A stretch of DNA of 64,000 nt from Toxonevra muliebris. Lineage: Eukaryota > Arthropoda > Insecta > Diptera > Pallopteridae. Numbering within the stretch: position 1 is the stretch's first letter; the number at the start of each line of letters is the position of its first letter. The DNA lies in assembly GCA_963691655.1 (NCBI GenBank), contig OY829326.1:39397989-39461988 (forward strand), written 5' to 3'. Below are positions 23,671-36,903 of this stretch, one piece after another. The position numbers were made by a program, and so were the translations under genes. Below the pieces are notes generated by a model. It had not been told where the DNA came from. It did no database searches and saw only the letters and a program-made list of their open reading frames with translations.

Positions 23671-26600
23671 CAAAACAAAAAGCTTCTTTTTATACTTTTT
23701 CGGAAGGTTTACCCTCGGTGCAGGAATTCACAAAGGGAAATCTCAAAATTATGTTTATTTTAGGAAATATTGGCAAATTAAGCAAAATATGGTTAACAAC
23801 TAATTAGATTTAGTTTGCATAGTCTACAAAAAACATAATAAGTTTTTTTTTTTTTTTTGCATGCCTAAGACTTTAACTGGCTTTTGGTTACAAATCTTGG
23901 TGGCTTATATTGTTTGATTTAATTAAAATCTACATGAAAATGCAATTTGAATTTTGTATTGTAATTTTTAATGCGACAATTATAAAAATATTTAAAATTA
24001 ATATTTTTTAGGTCCTAAAAAAACTTTATTTACCTCAATATTGAATACATAGTGTACATAGAATATTGTCCCATATCAAAATGAAATGTGTAATGTCTAA
24101 TGTGTAAATTAGAAGCACGTTCCAATATAATTGAAAAATTGATTGCCTAAAGTGGAAAAGTGGCACTATTTAAGTATGTACATTGTTTTCTTTCAAATTA
24201 TTGTAGAATCTGGGCTAATTGGCTTCTAATAAATGATTTTAAAGAATAACAAGCTTCATTCTATTTGCTTGTCTTTGCAAACTCCAATCTAAGATGTGAT
24301 CTGGGTGTTTCGAATTACTTAACAATCATCTTGATAGATAAACCAGCCTCAGATCACTTTTAGACTTCAAAGTTCTTAAAGAAAAAGACCTGAGCTTTCT
24401 TCTGACTCAAAAAAAAAATCTTTCCTTTTTGAAAAAAAAATCAAAATTATTTTTTTATTTTGAACAAAATTATAAAATTTCTGGTTTTTTGATTTTTTTT
24501 TTTTTTGCTTTTTCAAAAGATTGAATAAAAATTTGTCGAAAACGTTCTTAAACTAACTGAGACATTCAGGTTTTATAACTCTTTAACCATACGAATTGTA
24601 GGCGACTCATTTTTCGAGTAATTTAGTTTAAACTTATTGATAATAAAGCGAGTAACCGTTTCATATACTACTATTACTATTATTACTTTTTTTGTGAAAA
24701 AAAACTAAATATTTGAGTGTGTTCTAATAGAGGCCATAATGTTTCATTTAACTCATTGGATTTCCCGAAAAAATCAATATAAATCTATGTTAATATATAA
24801 TTTGAAATAGTAGATATATATCACTTGATACTTACCCTCGATTATTTACTAGAATAGCACAAAATATTAATAAATTGAGAGCCTAGTCTTCGTACCAATT
24901 CATGCTAACCAAGAGATGGTACCGTTGGGAAAACTTTTGTTTTATTTATTTTTTGACAGTGTCCACTTTCTTACATTTATATTGAAGTGTTTCCTTTTGC
25001 GTTATATACATTAAAAACAAAATTTATTAACGTGCTAAAAATTAACCTTGGTTTATTTTATAAAAAATTCAAAAATTCCAATTCATTTGGGATCCAGTAA
25101 GTCGTAAGATGGACTATTTTGAAAGAACCGCTTACAACCGTTATTTTTCGTTTGGCTCTTTTCGGCCAAATAAATACATAAAAATAAGTAAAAACCTTTT
25201 ATAGTTATTCATCAATAATTATGTGCTTCGGCTCAAGAATACTCATATGTTTCCTTACTTCTCACCTCTGTGTAATAATAAAAAATGTTTCGTTGGATAA
25301 AGTCATTTATGGATTTATTCTAACTAGGCTGTTTAGTTTGCTAAACGTTTTCAGATCACTTTAAATCTCAAATTAATGATAGACCTAAAAAAGATTAAAA
25401 TTGATTGATATTGGTATAAAAAGTATGAATCGATTCTCAAAGCTCTAACACAATTATTGGACGTAATTTTAGTTTATATAAAAAAATTCAAGCTCCCAGC
25501 TATTTACAGCTTATTTTTCAACTGGCTCGTATTACGATAAGTATTTTATTTATTTATTTTTATTTTTGACTCAAACTTTCAAGTTCAATCAAAATAATTA
25601 ACTTCCCCATTTTCCACAAATTTTTTACTTTACTTTGACGTCTATGATACGCATGCTAACTCATAAAAGCAAAGGAAACTGCCTCAATTACACCCTTTTT
25701 GATGAAGGCTATTTTTGTTAAATTTTTGCTAAATTTTATTCCAAACTCTGCTGTTCCCTTATATCATCACTTTTTTAAACAAATCAGAAAATTTCAATCA
25801 AATCTGCTTACAAAAACTTCGAACGGTTAGGCAATTTCAATTCAAATGAGTTCAAACTCATTAAGTAACATTTTTTATTATATTTTCATCATGTTAAACA
25901 AAACATTAAACTTAATTTGCATATGAAAAATTCAAAAGGTCACGAAGAAACTTTAAATGTTAAGTAATTTTTAAAGTTTTTGCTATTCTATTCTTATACA
26001 ATCATTTTTAAGTAACAGTTAATTTTCAAAACTTACAATAATTTTACAACTGATTGACACAATGAAAATCATTGGTATATTTTATAACTGAAAATCACAG
26101 TTAAAATTATTTAAAAATTAGAGAGAAATCTTTATTCATTGCAGTCCTCGAATTTTGATTCAAATTATTAATTTCACAACTAAAACTAAACTCAATACAT
26201 TAACCAACGTTGTATTTTCATTTTGAAAAGCATGCAACAAGAGCAAGTGCTGAATTGGAGCAGACATAAAAAAGCAAGTAATGATAAAGACAGTGACGAT
26301 GTAGGGTATGAGAAAGTGTATGTATATGTACTGCATGTGCAAACTGCAAAACTAAACAATTACAGACACAAATACAAATGGAAAATAAAAGAAAACTATT
26401 ACAAATTTAATGTAATAAAAAAACAAAAACAAGAATACCATTTAATGTCATATCTTTATATTTACTTATGTGTGTTCGTCTCTATGGAAAGTAGTAGCAA
26501 CTAGAAGGTTCACCCTACACTCAATCAAATATAGGTTAAAAGAACCTTCAATTTTATTTAACCAGCAGCGAAAAACCAGAACTATGTAAATAAAACTAGA

Positions 26601-28563
26601 AGTTTTGAAACAACAACAAAATGCACAAAACAAACACACGCACACATGTTCGACTGACCAACAAAAAGAAACAAAAATTGTTGGCAATGTCAATGAATTT
26701 CATGTGGCCAAACACTTGACTATGGCTATATACATACATACTAAGATACAAACAAACCTAAGGCGAAGCGTGCGCTCTGCGGCCATTAAAACAATTTAAA
26801 TATATATAAAACAATTAGGTTATCGCTCGCCGTGAAGACATCAGCACCTTCTTTTTCATGTTTTTCCTAAGAAATAAAAGCAAAAACAATGCCAAAAAAA
26901 GTAAAACAAACTAGAAGAAACAAAAACAAATTTGTGAATATAAAAAATTAAAAGTTTTTGTATATATATTTAAGGTTACGCAGAAATTCCACTACATCAG
27001 GGTGGTGGTGGAGTACCACAAATTGTTGAATGTGGTATCTAAGAACTTTCAATATTTTGGGATTTATAATGAAAAATATGCAATAAGTTTTCATTCGGCA
27101 TTTCGACTTTAGCTGTTATTCCTTGTGGCCACAGATTTTACATTTTTTTAGTACTTTTCTTATTATAAGGGAAAAACAATTTAGAAATTAGTTTGAAAAA
27201 TTTAGTATTTTAAAAGAGGAAAGAAATTGGCTTAGCATACTCCTTAATTTTACTATGGTCCTTGTGCATTAATGCACGATCGCATACGCTTATGTGTGGA
27301 TAAAATAAATATTTAAAATTTAAAATTATTTGCCTCATTCTACAGCATGTGCGAAATTGCGTATCGAGGTTCGATCATATTTGTTCATACTAAGTATGTG
27401 CACATGTTGTATTGTGCTAAGCAGATTCGGTTATTTCCGTTGTTTTACTCCCCTCTAATCTAATCTAACTTTGAATATTACATTGATTCTGTGATTTTAC
27501 ATCTTTCTAATGCGGATAAAAAAGTTTCACTCAGAAAAAAACTTGTTTACATCACAAAAAAAAAAGAAAAGATTCACATTGGTTATCATTGTTGCCATAT
27601 GTCCGTAACAAACATGCATCTTCCTCAGTTTCAGGTTTGAAACTGTGTGTCCCACAATCGACTCACTAACTGCAGTTGCACTGGATGTGCAACTGTTGCT
27701 CAATTGCTGACGTTAGTTGCTTGGTAACAATTATTTTTTTTTTTGCTTCTTCTTTCAATTATTATTATTATATTATTTTTATAATTGCGTGGTGTGCGTT
27801 AGATTAAAATTTTTGCAAAATTTTTCTCTCATTAACTTTAGAGGCTCATGTATTTTGTGTGCTCACGTTTTTTCATTCGCATTTCTCATTTACGGAAGTT
27901 GGTTTAAATGTTGTTATTTGTTGTTGTTATTTTGTTTAATACTTTCTGTTGTTGTTTCGTAAATCTGCGAAGCGCGTGTTGCTGCGACAATTCTGCGTAT
28001 TGAAAGCAGTGAAAGTTTTATTCATTGAATTGATTTTGCTTTGCTTTTTGGTATGCCATATTTAGATCAAAATTTTTTAAGCTATCTCACATTTTTGCGT
28101 ATTGTTTTTTTTTAAGTTAAGAGTGTGGACATAAAATTCCTCATAGGTAGTTATGTATGTATATGTGTACGAAGAATTTGAGAAATAATAATACTGGAAA
28201 TGTAACACTTTATAAGTTTTCTTTTGTATTGCAGATAATAAAAAAGAAATTTTCACATCTTTTGAATACTTTGATTTTTTAAAATTTGTTTTTCTTTGGA
28301 AGATTTTTTAATTATATTTCGTTATAGTCCAAAGTCAATAATTAATAATGCAGATCAACTTTTTAGAGAAAATTAAGTCTCCATTAAAGGCATAAACAAA
28401 TAATTTTACCTCGAATTATAACATAATTAGTATTACTAATTATTAAAATTCAATTTAATTTCAAATTGTATTTCTCTTTAAATACATACAAGGCATGTAA
28501 TAATTTTCCAAAAGCTCTTCTAAAGGTAATTCGATTGTAAGCAGTAAATATATATAATAAAAA

Positions 28564-28878
28564 ATGAGTTTGTTCCTGTATTATTCATTTTTCCTTCTGA
28601 TTCAATTAAGCATTGAAGCGGAAGTGGGACCATTCTGTTTAGAACCACAAAAGGTTAATAAGAAAAGTATTATTTGTTCTTACTTCTTTTTTATATACAT
28701 ATGGAACCGAGTAGTTTTTATATTTTTAGGATATATGGACTTCTATAACTTCTTTGCACTGGTGTGCTCAATATGCGCCACCCTTGAGAAAAAAATCAAA
28801 AATCAAAACAAAACAAAGAGGATAATTAATAAATTCTTTAAACATTTTTTTAGAATACTTTTGAAGAAACAAATATAA
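28564..28878 (+). other. Unassigned open frame with signal-peptide-like start (104 aa)
   Basis: An ATG preceded by an A-rich tract opens a 104-codon frame. The first 20 residues (MSLFLYYSFFLLIQLSIEAE) look like a signal peptide and are followed by VGPFCLEPQKV, which recalls the start of a Kunitz-type inhibitor. A donor-like AAG|GTTAAT follows directly. Downstream, GYMDFYNFFALVCSICATLE is loosely Kunitz-like but lacks the full cysteine pattern, and splicing out the intervening piece does not keep the frame. It may be a decayed small secreted-protein gene or chance. I do not call it a gene. Confidence 0.2.
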
Positions 28879-29830
28879 AAGATGCCAAATTACATTGTTG
28901 GCATTAACCAATTAAATGCAATAACGACAAAGATGTCCTAAGCTAGTGGGCTCAAATCTTTTTCATCCGGGGAGCCTTTTTAGCTGGCATATGATTTCGC
29001 GAAGCCCTGAGAATAAAAACGTGAATGAAATAAAAAGAAAACAAACCGTAGCGGGTTCCGAAATGATCGTCTGATCTGGTATGTTTCTGGCGTTATTGTT
29101 CATTTCAAGCTTTTTGATTTTAAATAATGAAAACATAAATGACTCGCTCTTTTAAGAAGTGAACATATTTCTGCAGAGCCTCTGACCAACGTCCTAGGTA
29201 TTTCATAGCTGGGAATGGCAAAGTGCAAAACTTAATATTACGATTTTCACTTTGTCTTTTAGAGTTAGTACTTAATTGTAGATACCAGCCTAGGTCTGCA
29301 ATAGCTGTTTTCCATAATAGTAGTAATGTATCAAGTAATGCATCAAATTTTTCCAATGCACGTGTGCATGTATTTCACTTTGAAACTTATCGCTTATAAA
29401 GAAAATAGTACGAGAGCAAACTACACGTGTGGTTCATGTTTACAATGCATGTTTAGCTCGGGTTCGTATTTTTAACTCTTATGTTGATTCCACTGTAGTG
29501 CAACAGAAACAGAACCCCTCCCGCTTGGTTAGATGATTAAAATCAGGTATAAATTCGACCTTAACCCATTGAACACTAACAAGCCCTTCGTAATAGAGAA
29601 CAATCATTTACCTTTTGAATCGTTTTTATCTGTTTCAAATTCCAACTTTCTCTCTAGCTAATCGAAAGTAATAGGGTAATTGTGGGAGATATTGAGATAG
29701 TAAAACCCAACAAATTTTAAAGGGAATTGCAAAAATTGTTCGTGTATTACACCAAACTTTAGTTCAAACCGTACTCTATGAACACGCGGATCGGATTCAG
29801 TGTTTTGTTGTTTTATTATTTTTTCCCGAA

Positions 29831-31489
29831 TTAACCCTAGGATGGACACCTCTCTGGGAGGCGGTAACATAACCTGCTAGTTCTAAATTGGCCCAAGTGA
29901 ATAAAACTATAGTTATGACCTATTACAGCATGTTATTGCACTGGCAGGTGTGCTCGTACATGGTCTCCAACATTTGGTATGTGTTTCTAGCATGTACTTA
30001 TATGTGTACAGTTAGGGCTTTGAAAAAGACATATAACGTGAGTGATGGTGATTCCGATCGATGTATATAAGACGGATCGATTTTGTTTTGCTAATAACTT
30101 TTCTTTGATATTTTTTAAAATTACTCATTTTTCGGAAACGAAAGAGAATTATTTTCCCTTTCAATTATTTAAAATTAATCAGTAATGAGTGAAAAACAAA
30201 AAGTGAGCAGGGGTAAGTGAGGGGGGGTAAAAAATAAGTTCTTGATTTTTATTCGTAGATTCGCACTTTGTTAAGAATAAAAACAAAACTAAATATGAAA
30301 GAAGTTTTTGGGAAAGGCTGTAGAGCTTTCGGAATTTTGTACATTATAATGACCAAAATGCATGAATGGAGTAAAAATTCGAGAAAAAAATTTTAACTTT
30401 TGAATTTTTTATTGTGGAAAAACAATTGAAGTTTTTTTTACATTGCAAAATAAACTTTTAGTTCACAAAATACTTTTAAAAACGCACTTGTTCACTAAGT
30501 ATAAAAGGTGAAAATTTGAATTTGTGTTTATTTTTACTAAAGTCAAGTATACAGAATTTTTTTGTTCAGTGACTTACAGTAAAATTTCATGGCCAACATA
30601 TTTCTTGAACATATTAACCCTCTATTAACCCTCATAATGGGTCAAAAAAGAAACATTTTCGAAAAAGGCAAAAAAGACTCATAATGGTGGGTGCCAATGG
30701 CTTAAAATGTAGGAAGAAAATATTCTACGGAAAATTCTACTATAAATTGCCGAGCATACAAACAAGGTCTGATGCAAAACTAACAAGTTATCATATGGTT
30801 TATTATACTTAATCTGTTAGGAATGGGCAAACTTTGGGCCTACGTAAAAAAAAAAATTTGACGTATACTTTTAAAACGCCGAAACCTGTATAATTTTTTT
30901 TCTCGAGTTCTATCAGCATCCACTCTCGGAACCATTTTATTTTTTCGTTTGTTGAACAAAAAACAAATCAACACAATCACAATTTTTTTAATACACGCAG
31001 AAAATAATTCAAAAATCATTAACCTTTCATGTCTTTTGTACACAATAGTAACCACATTATTTATTGTACATTATATTGTACATTAGAGTTGCGTGAATTT
31101 GTGCACTATAATGTACAATTTTTTTAAGCGTATAAAATATTTTTTTAACAATTTTTTTTTTTAAGTTATTAATTTTGTATTATGAAATAAAGTTTTAACT
31201 CTGATTTACGCATATATACATACATTGTTTTTATACATATTTTCCTTAAACCCCAAAATTACCTTTTGCCTATTTAGGCCCAGGGGGTAACTTTCGATGT
31301 TGAGACAATAAAAAACAATTTGTTTTACCAACTTATTCCTATCGAAAAGAATTTTATTTCTTTATGCTTAGAAAACATTGGCGCAAAAAGTCATGGAGTT
31401 TCAGATCGGTTCATCAAGAAACAAAAAAGATATACATGTTTAAACTCAAAATGGGCATGATTAGGCCCAAGTGCTCATCGTAGGGTTAA
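29831..31489. mobile_element. Possible piggyBac-like element with TTAACCCTA ends
   Basis: TTAACCCTAGGATGGACACC starts at 29831. The right end at 31489, read on the minus strand, starts TTAACCCTACGATGAGCACT. About 16 of the first 20 bases match, and both ends sit on TTAA. The 1.65-kb interior has no recognisable transposase and includes a copy of repeat R3 (30565-30845). The call rests on the ends only. Confidence 0.45.
30565..30845 (+). repeat. Dispersed repeat family R3, copy 1
   Basis: It contains 'ttgttcagtgactta', 'ttaaccctcataatgggtca', a segment with 'aaaaaggcaaaaaagactca', and 'tttattatacttaat' followed by 'ggcaaactttgggcc'. The same blocks occur in inverted orientation at 54390-54530 and in direct orientation at 54960-55160. 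TTAACCC motifs suggest a piggyBac-like MITE origin. Confidence 0.5.
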
Positions 31490-34400
31490 AAACAAAAAAA
31501 AAGTTGACGATTCGGGAGAGATCTTGCGGGTGAGATGAAACGTTCCGGTTCCTTTTTTATGAAATTTTAACCGCAAAGTTTCGTCAGGTAATTAGAAAAT
31601 CTGTTGGATGAATTAAACGTTTTTCAAAAAATTATTATTAAAACAACTTTTGCCAGAAAAAGGGGAATTAAGTTGTGAATTTTTAATAAATGTCGTCATC
31701 AGAAACTTATTTCATCCTTCAGTTTGTGTTCATTTCCGCTTGATCGATTGAACGGTTCTTGAGAAAGCAAAGTTTAGGGAAAAATTATCATATCAAATCC
31801 GAAATTTTAGGAGGCAATCTAAAAATGTTATTTTTGTATTAAATTTTTTTTATTTCTAAGTTGTCGTTTTCTATTAAGCATTATTTTCTGCTGTTTTGTA
31901 GGATCCATCAAATACGTATGTAATTGTATTCACTTTCGGATCCACTAAAACCTATGTTTTTCGACACATGAATTCTGAGAACAAGCCTGCAGGCTAAAAT
32001 AAATAGTTTTAATGCTTCATAAAAAACAGACTTCAGTACATTCAGGCTTTAGCAGCCTAAGGACCCCTTCCCCTTCTTGTGCTCGCTAGTGATTGTTTAT
32101 AATTTCTTATATTTAAACATCAGTTTCATAAAAACTAATTATGAATAATTTCTTACCATAATAATATTTTTTTTTTTTTTTTTTTTGCTTTCTAATGTAA
32201 ATCCGTTAATAAATGTATAATTGAGATTGTCATGAAATTTAAGCCCAATAAGTGACTGTAAACTTACAACAGTGAAATATGTCTTCTGACCAGACATGGC
32301 AGTTCATATAAGGATTAAAAGAAATCTGCACGGAGTCCGAATGTTCGTGTACGCTTGTAGGCCGAAACATGTTCAAAAAAGAAATACCGACAATGATAAC
32401 GAATGTTCCATTTGCGTCTGAGTACTAAGCAAAAAAAAAAAAACTACTAAAATCTTGAGAGTGACAACTTTACAAAATAAATCTGAACTGACAACTCTTA
32501 TTTATTGTAAATATTTGTTGAACTTGAAAAGTAAACAAGAAAACTAATATATTGTATGGCCATTGGATGTTAGTAACTGAAGTTGAAAAAAGTCGTACAT
32601 GACATCAAACTTGAGGAACAAATGAACAACCGAAAAAAGTTAAAATTTCATATGATCGATGTGCAAGGCACAATGACATTTTTGATGTACAGATACTTGA
32701 ATGTGTACAAAGTAATGGTTGCCAAGTTTGGTAACTGGGCATTGTTAACACTTAAAAAGTGAAATTGAAATTTATGACATCGTCGTTTGCTTCTGCAATG
32801 ACAACATTCTCATCTTCTTTGCCAGATGCGATTTATTGCGGTAGGCACTCATAAGTACGAAGATTTGTTTTTGTGTTAACTACATGTGGCATTCATTATA
32901 ATCTGCTATTCCAACTGTGGTTATATTTTGCTTCTGCACCAAAAACTAAAAAACTACTGTTGCGACATACTACCTGTTGACTTGTTTTAATATAATTTTT
33001 GTAAAATTGCATATATTTAGTAGAATACAAAAATGTGAGGTTGATCAGTGGAACAGTGGAACAATTGATATTTAAGTATGTCATAGAACAAGAGAGTAGC
33101 TGTAAATATTTTTATAAAAAAAAAATGTTGCAATATTTATCCACACACAAACAAATATAAAACTTATAAATTCATATATCATATCATATATTGTAGTCAC
33201 CATAACTCTTCATAATTTAAGCAAGTCAAATGAAAATTTATAATGTACATTGCCAATATATCAAAACTGTAGCCCTAAACGGATACGAAGTACCTACGCT
33301 ACTTTTGTGCAATTTAATTGAACTTTCTCTGGCTGTAAATGGGCAGCGTGTTATCGTTCGAATGGGTGGGTAGATATAACTAAGTAACTAAGTCATTCAT
33401 GTGAAATTGTAATGTTTTAGTAATTCTTAAGCGTTTCAACGATAACATTCATAGTTACTTCATTTGAATATTGATTGACTTGATTGCTTTCAACAATAAC
33501 AATCTCTTTGTAGCTACTAGCTGCTACCTGTTCACTGCTATCTGCTTCGTTTCATTACAATGCCCCACGTTCATTGACCGTTGAATTTATTAACCATAAT
33601 CGGGCAATCGAACAATGCACAGTTGTTGCTGTTCTTGTGGTTGTTGTTGGGTGAAATGCGTTTCTGGGCATTTGGGTTATTAAAATGACATGTAAAGTAG
33701 CTAACTGAAATTAATTTTAAAGTGAATAGCAATGTAGTTTGCAGTTTGATTTATTGTACGTCAATAATAAAAATTAGCAGCATTTGTGGAACGAAGCTAA
33801 AATGGATAATCCATTCACTTATTTATTACTTGCCTCGCGGCACTGGTAGCACTTCCTACCCTTGCCAATTCTCCCGATAAGCAAAGGAATCAAATAAATT
33901 AATATTAATAAAAATATTTCATATAAGCCCTGTCTAAATTGTTTACAAATTCTAGAGAATTCTTTAATAGATTCATACTACCTAGGTACGTGACTAGTAC
34001 TGTAGTTAAAAAATACTTGTTGTTGTACTAGGATTCGGATAATATACTAAATGAATAAATAAATGTACTCGTATATATGCACAACAAATTACATTTTGCA
34101 AACATTTCTTTAACATTGTACACTTTTAAATTTCCCATGGTGGCAAAATTGCCATAATTAAATCCCGATGTGGCAAGTTAACAGCTCAGTAAGTCAATCT
34201 GATAAATTTAATTCAAGATAAACATTTTTCATTACATTAAATTGAATAATATACATACATATTTAAATACATTGCTGCTTTTTTTTATTATTTGTAAAGT
34301 TTTCACAAAATGCATTCTGAAAACACAATTTAAAATACATCAACCACTTTGCTCTTTGCAAGATTCAGGTTGCAACTAAGTATTTATGCATAAATTATAA

Positions 34401-35839
34401 CCTTTGCAAAAAACAGTAACAAACAAGCTAACAAATAACTTTGCAAAAGTACTAGTATACGTACGAGTATCTTCAATGTGCATCATCAATTTCCACCCAG
34501 TATTGCGCGAATTTTTCTTCTATTTTCTATTTCTACTTTATACAATTTTCATTTGCCATCAGTCTTTTCAACTCAGCTCGTGAATATTTTCCCCAAGCAT
34601 TTAGTTACTTACTAACCAGCCATAGGTTAAAAGTCGTGCGCTTCTGCGCAAAACCAAAACGCTTTTTAACTTTACTTCCAACCTATGAGCGAAGTGAGAT
34701 TTAACCCATAAGATTATGTGACATGTTGGCGTATCTCGCTCTCTAAGTCTGAAGGAGATATAAAGTGAAGAAATTTTTGTGACATCTGCTTGTGTTGTTA
34801 TTACCGTTGCCGTTGCTGTTGTTGTTGTTATTGTAGTCAATTTTTAAGTAGGATCTTCGCTTCTTCTCATGGCACATTGTAAACACATTGCATAGAAAGC
34901 AAACCTTTTTGGTGTGTTTTTTTTATCCTTATAGGAGGAAAAGTGTTGGCAATAAAAACATTAGAAGCATTTTTGGTTTTTAGAAACATTGTTGGTTGGA
35001 ATAACGAAGAAGGAGAATAAGAAATATATTATGCTATACCAATGACATTAACAAACAATGACAAGAAATAACTTTCACTTCACATTTGTACTGTTAGTTA
35101 AAGCAACTAACTAGTATCGAAAATTTACTGCCAATTGTATTGACATTTTGTTTTTTTTGTTTTCCAATTATATTTACCTGCCACCAATGTTCGTAAAATC
35201 AGAATCAATAAACACAAATCTGTTTGTATTCAAATATTCGTACATATGTATAGATAAATATTTTAACAGAGATATTTATAATATTTATTAGTAGATGAAC
35301 ATATCCTATTCATTTTCAATGAAAGGTTCTCACTCAATTTACATTTGACACAAGACAAAACAATTACAAAAAATTTTTTAAAGAATGTTAGTTTAAATTA
35401 TTTGATTACTGATTTTTGTTTGACTTTGACCGACTCTCACCAGTATATAAAATTAAATGTATTAAATTTTCATAATCGTTAAACAGCTGATGATTACTAA
35501 TAATCTGTAGCTGTAAAGAAGACCAAATAGGGATTTATTCTCCCCAATCAGCGCTTTATCAGGGCATTCCGGAATGCATCTGAATCGGTCACCAAATCCG
35601 TACGGCATGCGGATGTGCCCCTCGTGCGGATGGGCGGGTCGTTGGGATTCGTTCAAAATAAACTTTATGTGAATAGATGAAGTTCTCATAACTTTGTATC
35701 TGACCTCGTAAGGAATCCAAGTCAGTATAGTCAATTGCGGAGCTGTTATACTTGTTAATCTTTTATTTACATTTCAAGGATGTTCGGTTAAGCAAAGATC
35801 AAAAAGTTTGGAGGCAAAGTGTCCATATTATTTGACTTA

Positions 35840-36355
35840 GTGGCTGTTCAGACGGGAACAAGCATGAAAAGCCTGGGCAGGCGTATCGTGTTCACATGAG
35901 AGCAACCATGATGGACTTTTTCTAATCAAAAAGGAACTGGAATTTTGACATTTTTTCTTATGCTCATCAAGATAGGTTCTTTTGTTCGCAAAAAATGCAA
36001 AAGAAATATAAATTATATGCCTTAAATATGTACTAAAAATTAAATAAAAAATAAAAGCAACAATCTCTTAAGAAATTAAAATAAGTTTATAAAAAAAATA
36101 GCAAGAAAATGAAGACTGTGTGTGACGTAGATGCGCATTGTTTGTTTGCGTTCATGTTGCCTATTCAACTTCAAAAAAATTATGAGGGAAAGTGGCAAAA
36201 TCGGAACAATGTGATCATGGAACATTCACCAATGCGACGATTTTTATTTTATTTTTGGATTTTCGATGCAACTCTGCTATCTCTTTCTCTCTACCTATTT
36301 CTTCTACCTTTCTCTTTCAGACATGATTCATGCCTGCACTCGTCTGAACAGCCAC
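35840..36355. mobile_element. PIF/Harbinger-type MITE
   Basis: The left terminus GTGGCTGTTCAGACG at 35840 is matched by its exact reverse complement ending at 36355, with weaker similarity continuing inward ('caagcatgaa' against 'caggcatgaa'). The element is flanked by TTA on both sides (35837-35839 and 36356-36358). A 3-bp TTA duplication with ends containing GTTCA fits PIF/Harbinger elements. It is 516 bp long with no transposase; the open frames inside it are not related to one. Confidence 0.75.
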
Positions 36356-36855
36356 TTAAGGAGGAATCCCGGTTATAGAAATCTGTTAATTTGTTTTTGG
36401 CTGATTTTTCTGATTCTGATTCTTATGGCCTTAAGAATAGGTGTCCCAAGTTTTAAGTGAAAACTTGAAAAATTGACAGCATTATGCACCAGCTTTAAAT
36501 TTTAAAATTTAAATAAATTTTTTTCGAAACACCTTTTTAGGGGTTGGTTTACACAATACACTCCCTTACAAAGAAAAACTATTGTATTGATTATTTATTT
36601 TAAAAGATTTGACTATGAGTTGATAGAACATTCTTTTATCGTTTAATGAACAGAAAAACCAAAACATAACATAATTTTTGAATTGTGTTTTGGTTAACCC
36701 GAGGTGGAGGCTAGATATCATTGAAAGCGGTTCAGAGACATCCTGTCTTAGGACAGAGCGTAGTATTCCAGGGAAATATACAAAGTAATTTTTGTAAAAT
36801 CTCTAGTAAAGGAATAGCGTATGCCAAATTTGAGATCAATACATTGAATTCTTAT

Positions 36856-36903
36856 TCTTCTTCTTCTTCTACGACGGCGACTTCTACATCTTCTTCTTCT
36901 TTT
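36856..36903. repeat. (TTC)n microsatellite
   Basis: TTC triplet runs are interrupted by 'tacgacggcgacttctacatc'. Confidence 0.8.

Noticed and set aside
35462..35734. 90-aa minus-strand frame in a locally GC-richer stretch next to the Harbinger-type MITE
   Set aside because: No recognisable motif. The GC-rich patch could be an unidentified repeat, but I cannot support a gene.
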